From Desulfamplus sp. (GTDB taxonomy: Bacteria > Desulfobacterota > Desulfobacteria > Desulfobacterales > Desulfobacteraceae), in contig JADFYT010000131.1 in the NCBI GenBank assembly GCA_015232935.1, positions 1 through 6,691 on the forward strand: DNA of 6,691 bases. Reading direction: 5' to 3'. How positions within the stretch are numbered: position 1 is the first letter of the stretch; every line of letters starts with the position of its first letter. The notes under the pieces were generated by a model, which was not told the DNA's origin, did not search any database, and worked only from the letters and a program-made list of their open reading frames with translations. A program made the position numbers and the translations under genes. Below are positions 1 through 5,432 of this stretch, piece by piece.

Positions 1-9
1 AGGTGAAAC

Positions 10-462
10 ATGACAGAGGAAAATACAACACAGGGATTGAGCCTTGACCCAAAGACAGTAGAGGTGCTGGTCGCAAATATTATCCCCACCTCAAAATATT
101 TTGAGAGCCGTTTTGACAACATGCAGTATCAGATCAACGAGATCAAGGAGAACATAAAAAACCTTGAAACAAGAATGGAGAGGCGATTTGAGCAGGTTGA
201 GAAACGGTTCGAGCAGGTTGACAAGCGGTTTGAACAGATAGACAAACGGTTCGAGCAGATTGACAGCCGCTTTGAAAAGATAGACAAACGGTTTCAGCAT
301 ATTGAGGACAAGCTGGACAAGATACTTGAGAGGATCGACCGCAGGATAGATGAGGGACTGCGGGAGAACCGCCTTCTGAGCATGCGGCTTTTCACCTTTG
401 CCATGACCTTCTCTGCCATCTCCATGTTTGGAATGCTTGGCAAGATGTTCAAGCTGTTTTAG
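10..462 (+). CDS. Heptad-repeat coiled-coil protein with C-terminal membrane segment
   Basis: Function unknown. This is a 150-residue protein starting at ATG 10, with AGGTGA at positions 1-6 as a close ribosome binding site; the upstream region lies outside the window. Residues about 38-58 are charged and helical. Residues 59-114 form eight consecutive 7-residue units. The first five follow R-F-E-(Q/K)-(V/I)-(D/E)-(K/S), and the last three are degenerate (RFQHIED, KLDKILE, RIDRRID). Phe and Val/Ile fall at 3/4 spacing, which is a coiled-coil core pattern with charged outer positions. Residues about 124-150 are hydrophobic and rich in Phe and Met, which suggests a C-terminal membrane anchor with most of the protein in the cytoplasm. 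There is no signal peptide. The architecture resembles DUF1640-like proteins and, by analogy only, Borrelia Bdr proteins (short repeats plus a C-terminal membrane helix). It converges on the antitoxin gene to its right. The ORF is clearly real; the role cannot be inferred. Confidence 0.85.
   Translation: MTEENTTQGLSLDPKTVEVLVANIIPTSKYFESRFDNMQYQINEIKENIKNLETRMERRFEQVEKRFEQVDKRFEQIDKRFEQIDSRFEKIDKRFQHIEDKLDKILERIDRRIDEGLRENRLLSMRLFTFAMTFSAISMFGMLGKMFKLF
184..351 (+). repeat. In-frame 21-bp tandem repeat array (eight units)
   Basis: Eight 21-bp units start at 184, 205, 226, 247, 268, 289, 310 and 331, all in frame. The first five are well conserved at DNA level, while the last three are recognisable mainly as protein heptads. 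Units 2+3 (205-246) match units 4+5 (247-288) at 37 of 42 positions by hand count. Unit 2 pairs with 4, and unit 3 with 5, better than adjacent units pair with each other. This suggests growth by duplication of a 42-bp dimer. Confidence 0.8.
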
Positions 463-464
463 AA

Positions 465-502
465 CAGACAGGCTTGATTCTTTGCCGACAAGAATCTGTC
501 TG
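465..502 (+). terminator. Hairpin just after the coiled-coil gene, possible terminator
   Basis: CAGACAG (465-471) pairs with CTGTCTG (496-502), and ATTCTT (477-482) pairs with AAGAAT (490-495). This gives 13 base pairs with a 5-nt bulge on the left arm and a 7-nt loop. It begins 2 nt after the TAG stop. There is no run of T after it, only a T-rich stretch, so intrinsic termination is plausible but unproven. It could instead protect the mRNA 3' end. Confidence 0.4.
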
Positions 503-541
503 CCGTTCTTGTTCTGGCTTGTCCGGGCTTTTATGAACCAG

Positions 542-557
542 CCATTAAGCTTAATGG
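542..557. repeat. Perfect 16-bp palindrome
   Basis: CCATTAAGCTTAATGG is a perfect palindrome with no spacer, lying between two convergent genes. A run of eight T follows at 574-581, but 16 nt separate the two. That is too far for a standard intrinsic terminator, and a spacer-less palindrome folds poorly in RNA. It could be a dimeric protein-binding site or could be chance. Confidence 0.45.
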
Positions 558-609
558 ATCAAGAAGCGGTATATTTTTTTTGGGGGCTGTTGAGTATAAA
601 CTGCTCACA

Positions 610-972
610 TCAAGAAATTCTTTCAACTTTGATTTGAAGCATCTTTGCAATTCTTTTTGCCATATCAGGCGTAAGCCTGCGTTTTCCCCTCTCATAATCA
701 CTGATCATATTTTGGCTAATCCCAAGCTTGCTGGCAAGCTGGGCCTGCGAGAGATTCGCCTTGAGCCTGGATGCAGAAAGAAGATTGCCAATCCTGTTTG
801 ATTGCATCTCCTTCCAGAAATCAGTCTCTTCAACAGCTATACTATCATCGTTGTCAGAATCAGATGAAAGAATACTTACGTCGTATTTTTTACTTATCCA
901 TTCAATGAGTTCATTAACATGCTCTCCTTGAAGAGATAATTCAATACGGGGCTTTTTCACGAGAGCCAACAT
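610..972 (-). CDS. Type II antitoxin, XRE-family helix-turn-helix protein
   Basis: This is the antitoxin partner of the upstream toxin, expected to neutralise it and repress the shared promoter. I chose ATG at 972 (120 residues) because GAGGTG at 977-982 precedes it by 4 nt. The longer reading from TTG 984 would begin within that binding site. Residues about 1-35 are a possible toxin-contacting segment (PRIELSL...ELIEWISKK). Residues about 36-51 are an acidic, Ser/Asp-rich linker. Residues 64-118 are an XRE/Cro-type HTH, with SQAQLASKLG (75-84) followed by recognition helix SQNMISDYER (86-95). The gene overlaps the toxin 3' end by 32 bp, indicating translational coupling. Toxin-first order and an HTH antitoxin resemble HigBA-type modules, but the toxin belongs to a ParE/RelE-like group, so I give no symbol. 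It converges on the coiled-coil gene. Confidence 0.85.
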   Translation of the reverse strand: MLALVKKPRIELSLQGEHVNELIEWISKKYDVSILSSDSDNDDSIAVEETDFWKEMQSNRIGNLLSASRLKANLSQAQLASKLGISQNMISDYERGKRRLTPDMAKRIAKMLQIKVERIS

Positions 973-1207
973 AATACACCTCAATTTGAATTTCCCCTTG
1001 TATATAAGTCCAGCATGCCACGTAATGATAATTTAAATGACAATGGTATGCTTCTTTACTCAAGGGTGAGAAATTGTGCCATTTTTTTTGTATTGGGCCA
1101 TCTACCTTTAGGTCTTCAATCAATAGAAACAGCAACTTTTGAACATTGACCGGCAGTTTGTTCAAATCACGAAGAACTTTCTTTTTTATTCTGACCTCAT
1201 ATTTCAT
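941..1207 (-). CDS. RelE/ParE-superfamily toxin
   Basis: This is an 88-residue toxin of a type II module. The family includes mRNA interferases (RelE, HigB) and gyrase poisons (ParE); the sequence alone does not say which this is. Family-like features are an N-terminal strand then helices (MKYEVRIKKKVLRDLNKLP), the central DGPIQKKWHNFSPL, the YHCHLNYHYVACW core strands (54-66), and the C-terminal EVYYVGSREKAPY. This matches the group commonly labelled cytotoxic translational repressor of a toxin-antitoxin system. Length is normal and the ORF is intact. ATG 1207 is the only sensible start, because the family begins M-x-Y-x-V, yet no Shine-Dalgarno sequence precedes it. The promoter places the predicted transcript start on the A of this ATG. 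It lies upstream of and overlaps the antitoxin by 32 bp, and both are more AT-rich than lepA, which fits acquisition by transfer. Confidence 0.87.
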   Translation of the reverse strand: MKYEVRIKKKVLRDLNKLPVNVQKLLFLLIEDLKVDGPIQKKWHNFSPLSKEAYHCHLNYHYVACWTYIQGEIQIEVYYVGSREKAPY

Positions 1208-1242
1208 GCTGTAATATTATTACTGCGGATGGTAATAGTCAA
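1207..1242 (-). promoter_or_regulatory. Toxin-antitoxin promoter, predicted leaderless start
   Basis: On the minus strand, TTGACT (1242-1237) is separated by exactly 17 nt from TAATAT (1219-1214), a near-consensus sigma-70 promoter. Counting 7 nt past the -10 box puts +1 at 1207, the A of the toxin ATG. No alternative promoter of similar quality was seen between 1220 and 1300. Confidence 0.7.
1208..1237. promoter_or_regulatory. Candidate antitoxin operator, GTAATA palindrome plus half-site
   Basis: GTAATA-T-TATTAC (1211-1223) is a perfect palindrome around a central T. It extends imperfectly to 1208-1226 with outer GC/GC. A further GTAATA half-site lies at 1232-1237, 21 bp (two helical turns) from the first. 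The palindrome contains the -10 box and the half-site touches the -35 box. This is where an HTH antitoxin would be expected to autorepress. Confidence 0.6.
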
Positions 1243-1257
1243 CAGCGGGGATAGTTT

Positions 1258-1288
1258 AAAATTATCCGAACATGTTTTGTTCGGGTAA
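1258..1288 (-). terminator. Hairpin with short T run downstream of the RTX-like gene
   Basis: On the minus strand, CCGAAC (1284-1279) and GTTCGG (1271-1266) form a 6-bp stem around a 7-nt loop. Three A/T pairs extend it past one C-A mismatch. TTTT (1261-1258) follows immediately. It lies 12 nt after the stop of the 1300-2166 gene and just upstream of the toxin-antitoxin promoter, so it would separate the two units. The T run is short and the stem modest. Confidence 0.45.
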
Positions 1289-1299
1289 ATGACCGCAAT

Positions 1300-2166
1300 T
1301 CACACAAACACAAAAGCATCAAAACCCACAGCATCCTTCAAAGAGTCATATGTCCCATCAAGGATAACATCCTCGCTGCCAAGAATGCCGATAAGCTTTA
1401 TTACGCTTACCACCCCACTGATATTAATACTTGCCGCAACATCAGAGCCCTCATTGGTGAAAAAATAGCTGGCATTCGGGCTCTTGGATTGCGACACCTC
1501 GATAAAATCATCCTTTGAAAAGCCGATTATTTCAACACTGTTTGAAAGCGTGGGGTCTTCAACAAACTTAAAACCTTTGCCCGAGGCATCAAACAGCTCT
1601 GGAGTGCCAAGCTCTCCTGTATCAATGGAGAGAGTTGTAAAACCGGTTGCGTTCACAGCCTCGTTTGGCGGTACAGCAAATACAGGAAATATGCTCTCGT
1701 CAAGGTTGTAGTCTGTATGGACGCTCAGAGCGGTGACTCCTGCCGATGCCATCATCTGCATTAGAGATTCATAGGTGATACCCCCCCACTCGTCAGGAGA
1801 GTCCTGTTGATAAAATTTAAGGACAAAATTGATATACTCAGATTCATCAAACGCGTTGGACGGGTTTATATTCCGGGCAGCTCCAATATCCAGGTAGTGC
1901 TGATAGGGATCGATTCCGTCAAGAGCATCTTCAGGGTGTTTGACAGCCCAGGCAAGTCTGTACTCATCAGGATTAAAGTAGCGGTTTGGAGAGAGGTCAA
2001 GTTTCCAGCCATCTGACTGGTAGTGCTCTTCAAGGTTTATGCTGTACGTTTGTGCTATATCAAGAATATCTGCACGGGTTTTATCCTGCCAGTCAGGCAG
2101 ATTGCTTTTACAAAAATCAAGTAGTTGGTCAGCGTAATCATTTTGACTGAATCCTTTTAGTGTCAT
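1300..2166 (-). CDS. Uncharacterised protein with one HYLxxGA-type repeat and RTX/adhesin-like C terminus
   Basis: Specific function unknown. It has 288 residues, starting at ATG 2166 with AGGAAG at 2171-2176, 4 nt upstream. Residues 63-111 hold a motif seen in large RTX-type and repeat adhesins: a FNPDEYRLAW half, then DPYQHYLDIGAARNINP, then a FDESEYI half. In known proteins it usually reads like NPDVxxxxxxPLxHYxxxGxxEGR; only one copy is present here. Residues about 205-288 resemble the non-glycine-rich C-terminal part of secreted repeat proteins (KDDFIEVS, YFFTNEGSDVAASINISG, SEDVILDGTYDSLKDAVGFDAFVFV). There is no Sec signal peptide. The protein ends in Asp followed by five small or hydrophobic residues, which recalls type I secretion signals. 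No GGxGxDxLx calcium repeats and no T1SS genes are visible. It could be an exported small adhesin-like protein or a remnant of a larger one. It lies downstream of lepA, separated by the repeat element. Confidence 0.75.
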   Translation of the reverse strand: MTLKGFSQNDYADQLLDFCKSNLPDWQDKTRADILDIAQTYSINLEEHYQSDGWKLDLSPNRYFNPDEYRLAWAVKHPEDALDGIDPYQHYLDIGAARNINPSNAFDESEYINFVLKFYQQDSPDEWGGITYESLMQMMASAGVTALSVHTDYNLDESIFPVFAVPPNEAVNATGFTTLSIDTGELGTPELFDASGKGFKFVEDPTLSNSVEIIGFSKDDFIEVSQSKSPNASYFFTNEGSDVAASINISGVVSVIKLIGILGSEDVILDGTYDSLKDAVGFDAFVFV

Positions 2167-2203
2167 ATATCTTCCTTCCAGCCTTGTTGAATATTGTTTG
2201 TCT

Positions 2204-2244
2204 TTGTCTGAATCATCTGGTCATTGTCTGAATCCGGATGGTCA
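2204..2244. repeat. Two direct copies of a TTGTCTGAATC unit
   Basis: TTGTCTGAATC occurs at 2204-2214 and 2224-2234, and each copy continues into a similar ...TGGTCA tail. The period is 20 bp. The second copy is also the left arm of the inverted element at 2226-2312, so this looks like local duplication of the element's end. Confidence 0.75.
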
Positions 2245-2312
2245 GGACAAAAGGATGTACAGGATAAAGATATCCAGCCTTATCCTTTAATCCTGTGAAT
2301 CCTGATTCAGAC
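2226..2312. repeat. Imperfect palindromic intergenic repeat element
   Basis: The left arm (2226-2256) starts GTCTGAATCCGGAT, and the right arm (2282-2312) ends ATCCTGATTCAGAC. The outer 14 bp are complementary at 13 positions, and over 31 bp about 25 pair. The 25-bp centre contains GATATCC. The words AGGAT and ATCCT recur throughout. It fits a REP- or MITE-like non-coding repeat rather than a gene. It lies between lepA and the next minus-strand gene. A transcript would fold into a long hairpin, so it may also act as an attenuator or 3' end for lepA mRNA. No transposase is present. Confidence 0.7.
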
Positions 2313-2335
2313 TTTCCTTACCTCAAAGACCACAA

Positions 2336-4141
2336 TCACTTCCCTGATTTAAGCACAGACAAAAACGCAGACTGGGGAATCTCGACATTGCCCACCATCT
2401 TCATCCGTTTTTTCCCTTTTTTCTGTTTTTCAAGAAGCTTTCTTTTTCTGCTGATATCACCGCCATAACACTTGGCGGTAACATCCTTTCTGTACGCGGA
2501 TACAGTCTCGCGGGCAATGATCTTGCCGCCTATTGCCCCCTGGATGGCAATCTTGAACATCTGGCGGGGAATCTCCTCCTTTAGCTGCTCGCAGGCGTTT
2601 CTTGCCCTGTCAACCGCCTTGTCACGATGCACAAGCTGGGACAGGGCGTCAACCCGCTCGCCATTGACCAGAAAGTCGAGCTTTACAAGATCTGTCTGCT
2701 GATAGCCCGCGATCTCGTAGTCAAACGAGCCATAACCCTGGGTCACGCTTTTCAGGCGGTCATAGAACTCATATACAACTTCAGCAAGCGGCAGGTTGAA
2801 CTTCATCTCGATACGGTTGCGGGTCAGATACTGATAGTTTGTACTAAGCCCCCTGTGCTCAAGACATAGCTGCATGACAGCTCCCATGTACTTGTCAGGA
2901 ATTATAATGGCTGCATCAATAAAGGGCTCTCTTGTGCCCGCGATCTCTGTCGGGTCAGGGTACAACGAGGGGTTGTCAATGATCTCGATCGTGCCGTCAT
3001 TTCTGGTAATCTCGTACTGCACGGACGGAGAGGTGAGAATAAGCGAGATATCGTGCTCCCTTTCAAGGCGCTCCTGAACCACCTCAAGATGAAGAAGCCC
3101 CAAAAAACCGCATCTGTAGCCAAATCCAAGGGCTGCCGAGGCATCTTTTTCATAGATAAGGGAGGCATCGTTGAGTTTGAGCTTTTCAAGAGCTTCGGAA
3201 AGTGCCACATAGTCATCTGAAGCCACAGGATACATTGACGAGAAGACAACAGGATTTGGCTCCCTGAAACCCGGCATCCGGGCTTTGCACTGAAAGGATG
3301 AAAGGGTTACGGTATCGCCGCAGCGTACATCGCTTATCATCTTGATTCCCGCGATAATATATCCAACATGGCCTGCCTCAAGTTTGTCCATGGGTTTTCT
3401 GACAATCTGGAAAAAGCCCACCTCTTCAACCTTGTATTCAGCACTGTTGGACATGAACATGATCCTGTCGCCTTTTTTCAGGCTTCCCTGGAACACCCTC
3501 ACATGAACAATGGTGCCCCTGTAGGGGTCATAGTGCGAGTCAAATATCAGTGCCTGCAAGGGTCCAGCCGAATCACCCGCAGGAGGGGGCATAAGTTTTA
3601 CAGCAGCCTCAAACACAGTCTCAACTCCAAGACCGGTCTTTGCTGACACCTGAAGAGCGGTGCCGCTGTCAAGCCCTAAATCCTCACGGATCTGATCCTT
3701 TGCCCACTCGATATCCGCCGAAGGCAGGTCAATCTTGTTGATGACAGGGACAACCTCAAGGTTGTGCTCCATTGCAAGGTACATGTTTGCAAGGGTCTGG
3801 GCCTCAACACCCTGGCTTGCATCCACAAGTATGAACGCCCCTTCACAGGAGGCAAGAGCCCGTGAGACCTCGTATGAAAAATCCACATGGCCCGGAGTGT
3901 CAATCAGGTTGAGCAGATAATCCTGGCCATCCTTTCCCGTATATGGCAGGGAGACTGTCTGGCTTTTTATGGTAATACCCCTTTCCCGCTCAATATCCAT
4001 GGAATCCAGGATCTGATCCTTGAAATCCCGTTCAGAGACAATCCCGGCAAGCTGTATCAGCCGGTCTGACAAAGTGGACTTGCCATGATCAATGTGTGCG
4101 ATAATACTGAAATTTCTTATATTTTCTCTTTTTACAGCCAA
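2336..4141 (-). CDS. lepA: Elongation factor 4 (LepA), ribosome-associated GTPase
   Basis: LepA/EF4 is a translational GTPase that binds 70S ribosomes, with proposed back-translocation or 30S-biogenesis roles. The protein is full length (601 residues here; E. coli has 599). With Met1 at TTG 4141, the G motifs are AHIDHGKS (15-22), RERGITIKS (52-60), DTPGH (81-85, with the catalytic His), NKID (135-138) and SAKTG (166-170). Domain II, the EF-G-like domains and the LepA-specific C-terminal domain follow. The hallmark YGGDISRKRKLLEKQKKGKKRMK tail is near the end. Start choice: GTG 4147 is possible (603 residues), but GAGGTG spans it. That makes GAGG the likely ribosome binding site for TTG 4141, spaced as for the antitoxin gene. 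The usual neighbour lepB is absent. A diguanylate cyclase gene diverges from it. Domains are intact and I see no frameshift. Confidence 0.97.
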   Translation of the reverse strand: MAVKRENIRNFSIIAHIDHGKSTLSDRLIQLAGIVSERDFKDQILDSMDIERERGITIKSQTVSLPYTGKDGQDYLLNLIDTPGHVDFSYEVSRALASCEGAFILVDASQGVEAQTLANMYLAMEHNLEVVPVINKIDLPSADIEWAKDQIREDLGLDSGTALQVSAKTGLGVETVFEAAVKLMPPPAGDSAGPLQALIFDSHYDPYRGTIVHVRVFQGSLKKGDRIMFMSNSAEYKVEEVGFFQIVRKPMDKLEAGHVGYIIAGIKMISDVRCGDTVTLSSFQCKARMPGFREPNPVVFSSMYPVASDDYVALSEALEKLKLNDASLIYEKDASAALGFGYRCGFLGLLHLEVVQERLEREHDISLILTSPSVQYEITRNDGTIEIIDNPSLYPDPTEIAGTREPFIDAAIIIPDKYMGAVMQLCLEHRGLSTNYQYLTRNRIEMKFNLPLAEVVYEFYDRLKSVTQGYGSFDYEIAGYQQTDLVKLDFLVNGERVDALSQLVHRDKAVDRARNACEQLKEEIPRQMFKIAIQGAIGGKIIARETVSAYRKDVTAKCYGGDISRKRKLLEKQKKGKKRMKMVGNVEIPQSAFLSVLKSGK

Positions 4142-4309
4142 ATTCACCTCAAATAACCGTTAAAAACAGATCATCCCGAATAATATGAAACCGCAAACAA
4201 AAAGAGACCAGAGACCTGAATCCCTGCCCCCTCATATATGTGTGCCTGTCAGGGCATATTTTGTGTTACATGACAACAGGCAGCCCATAAAACCTTTTCA
4301 AACAAAATA

Positions 4310-4338
4310 TTGACAGTTTATCATCATCTATATAAAAT
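4310..4338 (+). promoter_or_regulatory. Sigma-70-like promoter for the diguanylate cyclase gene
   Basis: TTGACA (4310-4315, perfect consensus) is followed after exactly 17 nt by TAAAAT (4333-4338). The expected start is near 4345, which leaves an untranslated leader of about 145 nt before ATG 4490. Confidence 0.65.
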
Positions 4339-4383
4339 TTTGGTTTATGAACACTCAATGAAAAACATCTTTGTTTCTATCAG

Positions 4384-4402
4384 TTGACATAAAAAGTGTC
4401 AA
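4384..4402 (+). promoter_or_regulatory. Inverted repeat in the cyclase leader
   Basis: TTGACA (4384-4389) and TGTCAA (4397-4402) are perfect inverted arms around TAAAAAG. In RNA this is a 6-bp hairpin with a 7-nt loop; in DNA it is a possible dimer operator downstream of the promoter. The left arm resembles a -35 box, but no -10 box follows at 16-18 nt. Confidence 0.35.
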
Positions 4403-4436
4403 GACTGACTCTGCAAAGAATACCTTCAATCCACCC

Positions 4437-4468
4437 TGCCGGCACAATATCCAGTCTGCCGGTGCAAT
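4437..4468 (+). repeat. 20-bp-spaced direct repeat in the cyclase leader
   Basis: TGCCGGCACAAT (4437-4448) and TGCCGGTGCAAT (4457-4468) match at 10 of 12 positions with a period of exactly 20 bp. The first copy contains the palindrome TGCCGGCA. CCGGCA (4439-4444) can also pair with TGCCGG (4457-4462). The pair ends 21 nt before the start codon, just upstream of the ribosome binding site. Confidence 0.4.
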
Positions 4469-4489
4469 GCCTTAAGGATCCCGATCCCG

Positions 4490-5389
4490 ATGAATACTTC
4501 CATCATGATTGTTGATGACGACGATGCCATACGGGAGATGGCAGAAGAGTTTCTGAAGTTTACCGGATACTCAACAATCTCCACATCAAGTGCTGAAGAG
4601 GCCATTGAGATGCTAAAGCTTTTTCAGCCTGACATCATATTGACAGATATATCCATGCAGGGAATAAGCGGCCTTGAGTTGACCAGGATTGTCAAGCAGA
4701 CCCATCCGGTCGAGGTTATTGTAATGACAGGATACATCGCGGAACACTCCTATGAAGAGGCTATCAGGGCGGGAGCGAGTGATTTTATATTCAAGCCGTT
4801 CAGGTTTGAGGAGCTTCATCTGAGAATAAAAAGGGTTATAAGAGAGATGAACCTTAAACGGCAGCATGACGAGCTTATTAAAAAACTTGAGATGCTCGCG
4901 ATCACCGATGGACTTACAGGACTTTACAACCAGAGGCACTTTTACCAGCAGCTTGGTTCAGAGATAGAACGAACCGAAAGATACAGCACAGCTCTGTGCC
5001 TGCTTCTTCTGGACATTGACTATTTCAAGAAATTCAACGATACATGGGGACATCTTGAAGGGGACAAGGTTCTTATGGAGCTTGGCAAGATGATCAAATC
5101 CTGCCTCAGAAACATGGACTCTGCCTACAGGTATGGAGGAGAGGAGTTCACAGTCATTCTGCCTGAAACCAGTATTGAAAAGGGGTGCGTTGTTGGAGAG
5201 AGAATAAGAAAGGTATTTGAGTCAAAGTCCTTTTTTCCGGCAAGGGGCAAGGAGATAAAATCAACCATAAGCGTTGGAGCCGCACAGCTCAATCAGAACG
5301 AGAGCATCACTTCACTTATAAAGAGAGCGGACATGGCAATGTTCAAATCCAAGAATAACGGCCGAAACCGCGTTACATGCGATCAATAG
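4490..5389 (+). CDS. Response regulator diguanylate cyclase (REC-GGDEF)
   Basis: Predicted to make cyclic di-GMP from two GTP under control of a phosphorylated receiver domain. It has 299 residues. REC spans about 4-118, with acidic pocket D9/D10, phospho-acceptor D53, T80 and K102. A helical, probably coiled linker covers about 107-136. GGDEF spans about 137-297, with DGLTGLYN (140-147), metal-binding D175 in LLDIDYFKKFND, and GGEEF at 216-220. R207-N-M-D210 lies five residues before GGEEF and is the RxxD inhibitory site, so product inhibition is expected. N183 and D192 match the guanine-contacting Asn and Asp of PleD. That argues for c-di-GMP rather than the Ser-bearing Hypr cGAMP type. There is no membrane segment, so it is cytosolic. 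AAGGAT at 4474-4479 is the likely ribosome binding site. No cognate histidine kinase is in the window. It converges on valS. Confidence 0.93.
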   Translation: MNTSIMIVDDDDAIREMAEEFLKFTGYSTISTSSAEEAIEMLKLFQPDIILTDISMQGISGLELTRIVKQTHPVEVIVMTGYIAEHSYEEAIRAGASDFIFKPFRFEELHLRIKRVIREMNLKRQHDELIKKLEMLAITDGLTGLYNQRHFYQQLGSEIERTERYSTALCLLLLDIDYFKKFNDTWGHLEGDKVLMELGKMIKSCLRNMDSAYRYGGEEFTVILPETSIEKGCVVGERIRKVFESKSFFPARGKEIKSTISVGAAQLNQNESITSLIKRADMAMFKSKNNGRNRVTCDQ

Positions 5390-5401
5390 CCCTGCTTTTA
5401 C

Positions 5402-5427
5402 CGTGAAAACAGATCATGCTTTTCACG
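5402..5427. terminator. Hairpin between convergent cyclase and valS genes
   Basis: CGTGAAAA (5402-5409) and TTTTCACG (5420-5427) form a perfect 8-bp stem with a 10-nt loop, starting 12 nt after the cyclase stop. There is no T run after the stem on either strand, although the 3' arm starts with TTTT. It may act as a terminator or 3' end structure for either gene. Confidence 0.4.
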
Positions 5428-5432
5428 TCTGG

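Larger units (their letters stand above)
4142..4489. other. Divergent intergenic region between lepA and the cyclase gene
   Basis: About 340 bp without a credible gene. The right half holds the cyclase promoter and a roughly 145-nt leader, listed separately. The left half should carry the lepA promoter on the minus strand. I see AT-rich candidates such as TATTAT at 4185-4180, but no matching -35 box, so I do not call one. A loose inverted repeat lies around 4245-4285 (GCCTGTCA versus TGACAACAGGC). No riboswitch consensus, including the c-di-GMP-I aptamer, was recognised. Confidence 0.6.

Noticed and set aside
184..309. Possible CRISPR-like array from regular 21-bp spacing
   Set aside because: Units are contiguous with no spacers, stay in frame and encode coiled-coil heptads.
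574..581. Run of eight T as the tail of an intrinsic terminator
   Set aside because: No GC-rich hairpin lies directly before it; the nearest palindrome ends 16 nt upstream and has no loop.
428..637. Overlapping plus-strand ORF of 69 codons after the coiled-coil gene
   Set aside because: It starts inside another gene in a different frame, lacks a ribosome binding site and shows no recognisable domain.
2226..2312. Insertion sequence or full transposon
   Set aside because: The element is only about 87 bp, with no transposase ORF and no clear target-site duplication; it fits a small non-coding repeat.
3368..3646. 92-codon plus-strand ORF within lepA
   Set aside because: It is antisense to highly conserved LepA coding sequence, which explains the open frame.
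4359..4388. Nine-codon ORF (MKNIFVSIS) in the cyclase leader, ending at the TTGACA inverted repeat
   Set aside because: No ribosome binding site and no codon pattern suggesting a known attenuation peptide; an ORF of this length is expected by chance.
4384..4412. Second TTGACA as a promoter for the cyclase gene
   Set aside because: The hexamers at 16, 17 and 18 nt downstream do not resemble a -10 box; the 4310-4338 promoter is far better.
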